NCBI GenBank assembly: GCA_021234155.1 | Contig: JAJEKV010000038.1 | Span: forward strand, 12,736,213 to 12,800,212 | Length of the DNA: 64,000 nt | DNA from: Isoetes taiwanensis | Taxonomy: Eukaryota; Streptophyta; Lycopodiopsida; Isoetales; Isoetaceae | Direction of reading: 5' to 3' | In this document: positions 52,401-64,000 of the stretch, in pieces | Layout of the letters: the number at the start of each line of letters is the position of its first letter | How positions within the stretch are numbered: the stretch's first letter is position 1 | Translations under genes and position numbers: made by a program | Notes under the pieces: generated by a model | Seen by the model: only the letters and a program-made list of their open reading frames with translations | Databases searched by the model: none | What the model was told of the DNA's origin: nothing

Positions 52401-55400
52401 TGGCAAATTACTAGCTTCAGATTATCATGTTCCAAAGAAAAAAACAACCATAGCCGGATCTCTTCTCTAAAATAAGGAGCATTAGAAGGCCATCTCCATG
52501 ATGCATATCATAAATTTGTTCTTACCATATGGAAAGCTATTGGGTTGATGGGTTCATGTTTTATTCATATGCATTTTGAATAACCATTTTGCATAGATAT
52601 ATTGGCAACTACGGAGGTTAGAATTCCCCATGCTCAAACACAGTTCAATTTTTGTATGTTCGGAACTTAGATTCTTTTGATTCAATGCAAAACATCTTTT
52701 CTGCGAGCACTGAACACAAGGCAACAAAATGCAAGTTCAAATTCTGCATGTTCTAGCATGTATAGACGAGTTGGGGAAGAGAAACGTTCGCGGCGGCCTT
52801 GGCCGCCGCGATAAGTTTCTTGTATTATTAAATATTAGTGCGACAAGAGTTAGCAGGGATTGCTGGGGCAGAGGACCCATAAGCTTACATGGTTAACATT
52901 AGATATTCAACTCATATGTAATTGTGTTTCAAATTTTTCTTTTTTCTTTTTTTTTTATTTTCTTGGTTCTCCGCCGCAATCTAAATGCAGCGGAGTGTGC
53001 CATGTGTAGCTATCCCAGCATCATCGAGGTCCGGAGCTAGATAGATTGCACCGCCATTGCGGACGGGAAGCGGCGTCAAATGCAGATTCGACCCAAATCG
53101 TCGCCATAGCCAAACGCGAGCTTGAAGCAGAGCTTAGGCGGGGGATGATTTGTTGGAAGCGTGGTTATTCCGTTTCCGTAGGTTTTGCTTTCTATTTCCA
53201 AATCTATTATATGGGCAGAGCAGAAAGAGCCTTAAGATCACTGCCCTGTTCATGATCTGGATGGGAACGAATCGGTGGAAACTTGCGCAAGAGGCTAGAT
53301 TTTTTTCCTGGAGCTTGCATTTTTCTCCTTTGCATAGGAATGGTGCGCGGATGGAAGCTGCAGACGGCCAAACAGGTCAAAGTTTCTTTCTAACGTAAAA
53401 TGTGCTTTAGCAGACCTGTTGGACCAAACATTCCCATGTCTGATTAACAGATGCACTAGCGTCCTGGTTGTGGGTTTAATCTTATCTGCTCTTATGCCAT
53501 TTCAAATGGTACTCTCTGGATTAGGATTTCAACCAAGCGCCCAGTGCCTGATTTGCATACCCTGTATATCAGATTCTAACGAAACCCACAGAGACAGAGA
53601 AGGGGCAACAAATATAACGGACGGAAAGAGGCGAGAGAGGAAAAGAAAAGGGCAGATCCTGGTATTAGTAGCAGATCAGCAGGTAAAGAAAAGGGCCCGT
53701 CTTCGATCATGAACAGCCCCTTGGGAGCAAAAAGATGAGGGCAGCAAAGCCCCACCACAAGACCAGATGGTGGCAAAACGAGAAATATTAAAGCAATACC
53801 CTGTCTTGCTATGCTAGTGTTGCACGGAGCAGAGGAGGTTGTTTGTTCTTAGTATCACGACAGTGGCCTAAGGTTTTGGCTTCGTTTTTACTTTTTCTGA
53901 GCTCAAAACAGGGCCACTATTCTATTTCCTGCCTCCTGCTCCGGCATCTTAAGCAATGGGAGCTGGGCGAAATAAGTGGCTATGACCACACTGTTTCTAT
54001 CAGAAAAATGGTGTTCTTGCTTTTGGGTCTTTGTTCAAGACCTGTATTTGAAGTCTGGCAATCTTTTCCTTCGTCCATGATTGCAAGGCTTCTACAGCAC
54101 CATCTACATAAATTGGCTGCTCCATACTCTGCAGCAGAAGCATCAGAGGACACGCCGCCTTCAGCTTCCATTCGTACAAAAGCAAAGAAGCAATTAATTT
54201 TTCTCTGGTTATGGAGTCTGCTAGAATCGCAGTAGAAGGTGCCACGTTGACGTGAAAAACATTTGAATTTTGTCATGGCCATGACTGTATGTGTTGGTAG
54301 GCCGGAAAGGGCGAGTAACTTATTTCAAGGGGGTCCATTTTTCCTGGGTAGACTCACGTTTCCTGAGCCGGGACGAAGAACAAATTGGTAACTTGAAATG
54401 CTTGTGGAGGTTTGATTCAATGCTTATTGAATCCAACAAGGTGACAGGATGGAAGCACATGGCTTAAAGGTTAGAAACTCTTCTTCTAATAATCTTTGCT
54501 ATTTCTTGGTAACAATTTTTTAGCTATGCTCTATTTTGGTGTTTTAATTTGGTTCCTTGAATTATTCTCGTTGCCTTATCTAATTTTTTAATTAAGTTCC
54601 CAAGTTTGTGCAACTAGTCCTTTGGATTCATTTGGCTTACAAATATTACGTTAAGATGTGATGGACCATGTATTGAAGCCCATTAAGATGCCTTTACCTA
54701 AAAAGTTGTCATCTTTGTGATTTTATTGGAATGTGTGGTTTTTGGAATGTGACATCAGCAAATATTGAATCGCTATTATTCCTTTGTAGATACTCATAGC
54801 AGCAACAACAATTTGCGGTTAGCATTCGGTCGATTGGTGTTGTGTAACAGAGATGTTGAAAGCGTCACCATTGTACGTTTTCTAGCACATTTATGAAGGG
54901 CATTGATCCCGAGGCATAAGGCTGAGATATTCTAGGAGCATCGGTGAGCATAAGGCTCTGTGATATTCTAGAGCATCCGAGAACATCATCTTTGATTATC
55001 TATACAATGATTATGTCTCCCTTCATCAAGTATATGGTCCGGTACTTGCCGTGCTAATGATCATGGTGAAGGTAACTCTTGAAATATTAGAGCTCATTTT
55101 GCATCTCATATTCATATGAATGGTCAAGTTTTTATCTTTGGTCCTTGCACTTTTGCAATGAGCATGATAGTAGGGAAAGCTCTCTTACACCAAAGCAATA
55201 TCAGGTATGTGAAACTTTGATGTTTGCCCCATGTTATGACATGGGTGCTTTGTGCAATGTATCCACAGCTTTTTGTATAAAATATTTTTCAAATAAAAGA
55301 TCCGACTACTTTTGTGCCTTTGGGTGCAAAAATCTATTATATGCGCTTTTGCCTAGAAATTTCTTCAATACAAATATCATTTTCTTTTGCGTTAATGTTT

Positions 55401-58400
55401 GCAGCCATTGCCTCCATAAACAAAAGGATAGAAAAGTAGAGATGACAAATTACTGCTTGCTCTTACATTAAGTGGCTGCTTGCTTCTAAGGAGGACCAAC
55501 AATAAACAAACTAACCCATAAATTATCTTCTGCTGATTGAAAAAAAGGGGAAATACGTTTTACAAGGTTAAGATCTTAGATGTAACATATTAATGCTTGC
55601 ATATTGTTTATGCAAGTTAACAAAGCCAAGTCTTAAAAGACAAGGAAAGTGTGGTTGCTTGCTTCCAAAGAACCAACAATAAAGAAATAACCTGCCAATT
55701 ATCTTCTGTTGATTGAAGAAAGGGCGAAATACGTTTTACAAGGTTAAGATTCTCAATTTAGATATAACATATTAATGTTTGCATTTGTTTATGCAAGATA
55801 ACAAGACCAAGTCTTTAAAGACATTAACCAAGTCTTAAAAGACAAGGAAAGCTCAGATCATTTGGTAACAAAGTAGGATCAACTCCCATGAAGACAGTGC
55901 CTAGCAGAGCAAAGCAAAAAAAATTAGGGTTTCATTGCATTGCATATATTATATTTGTGATAGCAAACAGACTTTAAGGAACTTAATACTCCAAGTTACA
56001 TTGAACTTTGTAAACTCTTGCTACAAGTTCTTAGCCATTTGGACCTCTTCATTTGTAGTTTGTTATTATCCTAGACTTATTTAAAGACAATGTGCAAAGT
56101 GAAGGGATGACTTGCAAAGCTGCTAGATGAGGTATGTTTCTTCTGTCTGCACATGAAGATGCAGTGGGATGAGGGGGGTTGGCAAAGAGAAATGTTCGCG
56201 GCGGCCTTGGCCGCCGCGATAAATTTCTTGTAATGTTAATGTAAGGTCCTAGGGGCCAATGTTTATAAATGTAAGATAAAAGGTTAGCTATGGTTTTAAT
56301 GTTATTAAAAACGGCCCACGTGGCATTAAATGGTTGGGTGGGTCTTCAAATCTGATATATTAGAGAAAATGGTTCGTGCATGGAATCCGGCCTGCCAGAT
56401 CTTCAAGTAGAGCTCCAGAGCATGGAATCAGATCGAATCAAGGCCTAGTCTGGCCGGTTTTGGGCATCTGAGACTGATAGTGAAGTCCAGATAGAGTTCT
56501 ATAAAGCCTAGGAGACAGATTGGAGCAGGAGGGAAATCTGGAGCGGAAACGTTGAAGCCCGATTTCTGATATAATGCTTAGAGAATCGATCTAAGAGTTA
56601 AGTCCTGAGCTTGGATTTGGATTCCGAAGTTGATATTGTGGCCCCAAGGCAGTCTGATTCTGCCAGGAGCCGGATCAGCACTGGACCCATAGGGTCGGAT
56701 TGTCAGCCTAAGGCTGTGATTGATCTTACTTGATTCGGGGTTTGGCCCACAGGGCCGAAATAGCAGCCTAAGGTTGTGCTTGTGGTCTTAGGGCAGGTTG
56801 CTTCTGCCAAGGATCGAATTGGATGCCGGACCAGTAGGTGCTGACTGGAAGGATTCATTGAAAGGATCCGAATTATTGCCAGGAGCCAGACCAAGGCTTG
56901 GGCCTTGACGTTGGATTGCAGTCTGGGAACTGTGTATATGATCACAACGCAGATTGCTACTGCTATAGATCGGTCAGGGTGAAGCATCCGATAGGTACTG
57001 ACCTCTGGGGGATTCTCTAAAAGAATCCGGGCTTCTATGTGAAAGTTCACATCGCAGTAAGCCGATAAGACTAGCGAGGGGGCTCTGATATCTAAGGTGC
57101 GGGTGGAAGCTAGTCGGCGTGGCACACGCGGGCATGATTGTAGCCCTCCGGAGATGCAATCCCATGGAATCACCCTATGAGACTACTCTGGGTTACATCT
57201 CCCCAGTCCGATGAGGCAGGTCAAGGAGGCATCCCCTCCCCGAGCATGACGGATCCCTGGGTGTGCTAGAGGGCACTTGCCACATCTGCAGCACCCGCAT
57301 CCGTACCCGACTTACTCCCCTAAATCTAAAGGCCGGCTCTCCAGCCTGTTCGAGTCCAGGACGTCCATATAGGCACGTCTCTTACGACCCAGGAAGTGTA
57401 AGACCCATACCTGGCCCCAATGCGAGGACCGATTATAAGTCTAGCACAATGTAGAAGTCCTGTAGCCACGCTAGGCAAGACCCCACCTGCGATTCACCAC
57501 CATACTCGCTATTTGGTGCTAAATCACTTCATAGCATCCACAACCATGTGTTTTCTTGTGCACAGGCTGCATTTACTGGGTTTTAAAGGTTCTAGCTAGA
57601 AACATCTCTACTTCGAGGAAGCTTTCATGTCTCTACCCTCCCCTTAACCTCCAGACACACAGGAGGAACAATAAGAGAGAACACAATCACCATCAAAGTA
57701 TCCATCATCATCAGAGTAACATGAAAGAGAGAAAATAGCCATTCCATCTAATCAAAGAAGTGTTAGCTGAAGCACAGACTATCTAGGGACTAACCGGTCT
57801 CCTGGTTGGAGCCATTGTCGCGGAAGGCTTCCATTCTTCAAGTCTAGTCCTAACAGTTGGTGGCTCCTCCTTCCTCTATTCTCCACAAATTGATTTGGGG
57901 CAGAAATGGGGGGTAGACCCTAATTTGCCCTCTAAACTTGGCAAGTCCCCCTTGGCCAATCGATTTGGGCCAGGTGGCATTGCCCTATTGGTTGACTTTA
58001 ACTAATTAATAACCTAACTAGTCTAATTAGATTATTTATTCACTAATATATTTAGCATAGCTAATAAAAACCCTTTTAAATTAACCCAAGTTATCCCTTA
58101 TCGATTCCTAAGGGTCTAATTATATACTGGCGACGTGTCATGGTATGTATACATATATGGTATAAATACCTGGAACGTCACATCAAAGAGGTTCAGTCAG
58201 AGCATTGGAATGTAGACCAAATTACTATAATGATACAGATTACCATGCTAAAGGTAAATGGCATCTTAAAGAAGACTGTTCACTTGTATATTTCTGATGA
58301 CAGAAATCATGATATATATTTCGCACAGCATGCATTTAAGCTTCATCTAAAATGGTTGAAAGAGAATGGTGCATCTCATGTACAGTATCATATTGTGTGG

Positions 58401-61400
58401 TCTGATGGTTGTGCTGCACAATACAAGTCCAGAAGAAATTTATATTTCATTACCAGGTACCATGTTGGATATGGCATTCGTTTACAATGGAACTACTTTG
58501 GTTTTGGGCATGGAAAAGGAGAGTCTGCCAAGGCCAAGCAGGTACTTGCAGCCGAACAGTTAGGAGAACATGGAACAGAGGTTATACGTGCACATCATGC
58601 ATGTGTTGTCTTGAAGAGCAAGCAATCTAATGTAACTGAATACTGGGAAGTGAAGGAGTCAGTCATTGATAGAACCAATGCATTGGATGTGCAACCTCTT
58701 CCTTGTATTCAAAAATTGCATGCTATAGCTTCTATAAATCCAATTGACCCCACTTTAGTAATGGTGAGACATTATCTTGCTTCTGCAATGCTTGCATTAA
58801 CTTTTAATGGGATGCTCGTGGGTCCATTTCATTCTGTGGGAAGTGGCAAGCTAGTACCCCGAGTAAGTACTCATTATGAAGTAGAGAATGAGGAAACTGC
58901 TGCTTTTGCAAATGAAAATGAAGAGCTAGAAGATCTAGTACATGTAGGTAACATGTTTGCTTCTTTTGCTGCACCAGGAAACAAAGAAAATATGTCATAC
59001 TATATCCTTCTTTGCATGCTTCTTTTGTTGCACCAGGAAATGAAGAAAATGTGCCATACTATATCCTTCTTGCAAGAAAGCAAAGTTTGTTTTGCAAGAT
59101 AATGTCATTGATGATCACAAAAATTATCATCATACAGGTGAAACAGTCATATCAGCATGCTACTATAAAAAATTGCCTAGTTGCCACCACAAGTATAAGT
59201 TATTGGATGACAAAGAAGTTCTTGTACCTTCAGAGTCTGTTATTAGAGCAAAGTTTGCAATGCCGAAAGTAAATCATAAGGTAAAGAGTGCTTCTGCAGC
59301 TTATGCATTGTCTATTGATGTGCTTGAGATGTTACTGGGAAGTTTTCCTGAAATGCTACATGATCTGGAATAGCTCCTATGAAACACATTATTGTTATCA
59401 CTGGAACAGATTATATGTAATCTGAAAGAGAAAAGTGCTGGTGAAACATGATATATTTATATTACATTGTGGTAGAGTACATCAACTTATTTCAAAACAT
59501 GTTTCTTGTTATTGAAAACTTTACAGAAGAGATCAACTTCTTTCATGCCTAACTATTACATCCTGTGGTGGCTGAAATCTCATAGGTATTGCATCCATTC
59601 TCATAAGATTTTCGGAGCACCATACAATGTTACACTAGCTGTGGCAGAGGCCACTACTGCTTCTCTTGCAATTGGAAACCCACTCCAGCTCTCATGCAGC
59701 ATGGTTGACTTGTGTGCACTTGGCAACTGATCCTTCCTCAAGGATCAGGATCATGGACTTTGTGATTGCCCAAAGTAGTTTTAGCATTTCATCCCTGATG
59801 CTTTTGCTTTCGATCTGTTCGACTTGTTCCCATAATCCAGGCAAGCTGCTAAGGAATCTTGCTTCATACCCTAAGCCACAAGAGAATGGTACATCTGATT
59901 CATATTCTGCTTCAGTCCCTAAAGTAGATGGTGGTTCATCTGGTTCAACCTCTTTCATATGGTTGAAACTCTGCTCTATGTACGGATTCCATGTCGTCTG
60001 GTTCAACCTCTGCTCCATGTACAAATTCCTCTTCAATTAAATTAAATTAAATTAAAATTAAATTTCACATTCCTCAACTTCTAATCCAATAACAAAAGTT
60101 AAAAGTTATTAGTATTTATAAAGAGTATTAAATCTAAAACTTGCTCAACTTCAAATTATAATATAAATATAATTTACAAGTACTGAAAAGAGTTATGAAA
60201 GCAAATCCACATCTAGAAAACAATAGAACAGATTCAGTCTATGAAGGCATTGTACATAAGGCCTTTATCCTGTTCATATCTTCGCCGTATTCATCCACTA
60301 TAGTCTTGATGATAATGTCACCATATATGTCCCAAGAGTCATCCAACTTATGCTCCTTTATGTAAGTGATAAGATTTGGTGCATATTTCAACCCTACTAA
60401 TCAATCAAATAAGAAGGACAGATGGTTGTCGCGTTCTATCAAAGGTGCACACAAACATAACTGTCTTTATTGAAGAGAGCTTTGTGCTTAGATTCAAACA
60501 CACCACGTCGACCATTGTGTTTAGGATATTCAATGAGAAGACTATCCACAGGTACTACTTGAGGTTTACACCAACTGAATTTGTGTAAGGAAGTCCCCAA
60601 CATCCCTCTTTTCCATAAATATGTTTAAATTTCAGGATGCCATCTTTATAGAGCTTGTCCAAAATTGATATTATGATATCTAAGGAAATAGTTGACCATA
60701 TGGCCAAATCCCAATGAAAGGTGGCATATTGAAGCATTGCTTTCATTGTTGGTCTGCAGTAGAAAACTCCATGTTCTGTAGTTATGGGCTTGTAAGAGGA
60801 ATTATTGATTTCTGGAGTTCTATAAACGTAACCCAGAACACCTTGGATCTCAAATATTAGGAGGCCTATAAGAAAGCAAAATGTAATTAACATACAACAG
60901 CAGGATTGCAACCATTCATTGATTACATTATCAAGATTACATAAAGCCAAATGGCTTAGTTTTGTTTCCAACAAGAAAAAAACCAATTGGTTTCATTTGA
61001 TATCATTAAATAAAAGAAGTTAAGCACTACGATGCTTCTCTTGCGAGGTGCTAGTAGTGTCTGTTTCGATGAGATGGTTCTTATAATTAATCATGGCCTT
61101 AATGAGCACATGTCTCCTAGACTGTGCATACTCCGCATTGAACCAACTTGAAGAGAACTGTTCAAAAAAAAAAAAAAAAGGTTTCCAGAATTGAATTTTA
61201 TATAAAAAGCATATTTAGTATGTAATTCTCACCAAGCTCTTAGTCTGCACTTAGGCATCCACAAAGGCTTGCATGGCCATAACATAAAGACCATAAGAGG
61301 TCAGGTCACGTTGTTGTGGAACCTTAGGTCTAATTTCTTTTTGCACTGAATTCTTCACATAAATATCAATCTTACGAGAACTAGAATTAGTCAATGCTGT

Positions 61401-64000
61401 AATGATGTCTTTATGAAGCCTGTAATAGAAAATAACATCAGAATTATGCAACATTAAACTCAATTAATAGTGAATGCACTTACATCATAACCATCCTCGT
61501 GTCAACATGCACACTCTTTAGGGAGTTCAGAATAAGGATAGCTGGAGAAGACGATTCCAATTCAGAATAAGGATAGTGTATAGAATCCTTAATCTGGATT
61601 GGAATCGTAATGTACTGGCATTTGCTTAAGATCATTCCCTGAAGCCCTTCTTGAACTACAGCCAATCCAGACTGCACCATTGAAGTTGCATCAGATGACA
61701 GTTTGTTATGAGTTGTTCTGTAGGCTAAAAAATTCTCTGAGGGGAAGAAATAAAATGCATCACGCCATTTTTCAGGCATGATGCTAATCAGATACCTATT
61801 CACAAAACAAGTGAGGTTAGATATTCAATTATAACCGTAATGCAAAAAAGAGGCTGATCAAGTTACCTTCCAAATATATCTATATGCATATTGGACATGT
61901 GCATGTCTCTGCAAATACCTTCCACACAGTATTTAGTCCCCTTGATTAGAGGTTTTTGCCGGAAAGGGTAGCATGGAACTATTTTCAACGAGCTCTCCAG
62001 GTCTCTGTAAACCAAGCTTGCATTTGTGAGAAACAAATGAATTGCAACTACAGCAGCACCTTACTTACTCCCCTGTGGTGCCATCTGCAGATGCTTAAGA
62101 TCGAGCACTCTCAGATGATGTTTGGCTTTCAGTCCTACAGAAGTTATCATAAGATTGTTCATATATTACAGTTTAACAGCTTCAAGTAAAATAATATATA
62201 TTCACCTCTTGATTGAAGTTCTATTTTTCATAAACTCCTTCCTTTTTCTTGTCTGCTTCTCTAGTTTAACATCCTTGGTCTCCTCTATGTCATCAACCTT
62301 AGTTGCCTCAACCTTGGTTTCCTCAACCTTTATTTCCTCGATCCTGGTTTCCTCCACTACCACATCATCCTTTTAGATCTCTTATACCTCCACCACCTCT
62401 TCCTCTCCTTTAATACGACCACTGTTCTCTATATTTTCAATGGTTGCCTGAACAAAGGCTGCAGAAGAATCACCAAGTTCCAACACTTCTGCATAAATTA
62501 ATCACCAAAGTTAATCAATGTATTGTCAATAGGTTTCCCAATTGTTTTTTCTGGAAATTTATACTGTGCCAAAAGACCTGAGGAATCTGGAACTTTATAC
62601 TGTGAAGAAAAACTTGAAAAATCTAGAAAAACTGGTGTTTAATAAATACAGTACACACAAGCAAATAGAATAGAATTTTTAGCGTCCACGGAGACCAATG
62701 CAATATACCTGCAGTATTAACTATTGCTTCTGCTTCAATTTTTCAACCTCGGCTGCATAATCCACAAATGTTCGAATTAGTTTGCTCGTGGCTACATGGA
62801 ATTACAACATATCAAGCTCATATGACATGAAAATTAAATTCTAGGGATTGTAAATCAATCAAATGTGATAGTTACTTACATATATCTAATAACTTCACTG
62901 GTTCCTCAAGCTCTTCCTCAAAAGACTTTACAAGGTTTATAGATGATGCCCATGTAGAAGTATTTCCCAAATCTTCCTGACCATCTGTCAAATCCAATAC
63001 CTTGGAAGAAGGTCCTGTTGGCTTTTTGCTGTCATCTACAGTACAGAGTAGAAAAAGACTTGAGATAAGAAAAGGAATATGCCTGATTAACAAGACTACA
63101 ATATCATACCCTTTTCAAGTTTCCTTTTGCTACCAAAGTCACCTGCATCAGTCAAACATTAAGTATATCAGATCATCAATTAAAAAATGTATTCTTAATG
63201 TACTCTACAAGGTACAATCAATGAAATAAAATTAAGTGACAATGTATTGCAATGTATCAGTTTGACAATGTACTCTGATTTAACATTTAAATACTCAATG
63301 GACGATGAATTTGTTCTAAACCTTTAAATGTACTGAATGTACTCTGAAACTCATTGTTCTAAAATACAATCAATGTAACCAAAGCTAGTTGATATTGTAC
63401 TCTACCCACTGACGAGTCATGAAGTATTCAACATAAATCAAAATGTAATTTTGACAGTACAATAGCAATGTATCTGTCAATTGCTACATTGTACAATTCT
63501 CAGTATCAAGTAATCAGCTACCTACACTACAGCTACCTGATGTGCACATGAAATTAAAAACTCTCATCATTAAAAATAAGTAGTCTGTTTGGCAGATTAT
63601 ATATGAGTCAATCTACATTATCCAACTACAAAGACTATGTATCTAAACTCTCAATGTACATGCAAGCCTAAAATCTTCATGCAAAAAAGAATCTAACTAT
63701 TAAAAAAGGAAAAGAAATTGTAATTCAAATGTAAATGTACATGTACTAACCTTTTGTTGCAAGCAGTCCAAGTGCTACAGGCAAATTGCTATTCCATGAG
63801 CGATCAGGATCAACACATGAAATCTTTGTGCTAGCAAGATAGGATATACACAGGAGACAATAGGGATGCCTGCAGGGTGCTAGAACCACTGGATTCATAC
63901 CAAAAGATTGTTCACAATATGTACATGAAGAAAAAGGCTAAACAATAATTTGATCTGCAAGAAATGTAGACTGAAGAGGAGGGGGCTGCAAAGTAAGAAT

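Larger units (their letters stand above)
43211..57130 (+). mobile_element. RT#1 copy 2: defective chromovirus, 3' LTR split by two Helitrons
   Basis: The order is 5' LTR (43211-44392), primer site (44405), gag remnant, reduced pol, integrase, chromodomain and a 3' LTR in three pieces (49847-50045, 52823-52906, 56231-57130). It holds a retroposed insert (47292-48570) and a MITE (48674-48889). It is the better preserved copy: its RNase H and integrase zinc region form one 366-codon frame. The missing RT palm and shared stops make it non-autonomous. Confidence 0.87.

Overview
The window is nuclear DNA of a land plant. It opens with the spliced 3' end of an SMC6 gene whose introns have plant-like GT..AG borders. 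Most of the rest is nested transposable elements: chromodomain Ty3/gypsy retrotransposons, Helitron-like elements and a hAT MITE. A decayed PPR fragment also fits a plant. A seed-free lineage (fern or lycophyte) is my guess only. No bacterial, organellar or CRISPR feature was seen.

Layout. 1-1886: SMC6 3' exons (+). 1887-4268: intergenic DNA with short tandem duplications. 4269-36075 and 36076-49955 are two copies of one tandemly duplicated block of about 13.7 kb before later insertions. Each copy holds about 7.2 kb of flank (PPR remnant, an unrecognised spliced gene-like segment, a foldback sequence), followed by a defective Ty3/gypsy chromovirus called RT#1 here. RT#1 lacks the reverse transcriptase palm, and its integrase is split by a 1.3-kb retroposed sequence flanked by a 12-bp target duplication. 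Both copies share these defects, so they predate the duplication. The inner junction (about 36072-36075) shows a 4-base microhomology.

After the duplication the copies diverged by insertion. Copy 1 received an 18-kb chromovirus, RT#2 (17487-35528), whose own 5' internal region is tandemly duplicated and carries two extra cassettes between primer-binding site and gag. Copy 2 received a 216-bp hAT-type MITE (48674-48889) with perfect 14-bp TIRs and an 8-bp target duplication. The 3' LTR of copy 2 is split by two members of one Helitron-like family (50046-52822 and 52907-56230). They share 5' TC ends, an identical 11-bp-stem 3' hairpin and a CTTG end, and have no target duplication. The first carries a probable glycosyltransferase gene fragment.

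57131-64000: a possible solo LTR, then a plus-strand protein with a WSDGCAAQYKSRR core facing a minus-strand cluster: a RING-like exon, an Ulp1/C48-like peptidase that has lost catalytic Cys and Asp, and an FCP1/NIF-like segment. This may be part of a large, poorly described mobile element and is the best candidate for something new.

Caution: the two block copies, and the two LTRs of RT#2, differ in clusters that often fall on CAG/CTG/CCG triplets and often shift the frame. Consensus error at methylated CHG sites in high-copy repeats is a real possibility, so broken frames in 11.5-36 kb should be read with reserve.
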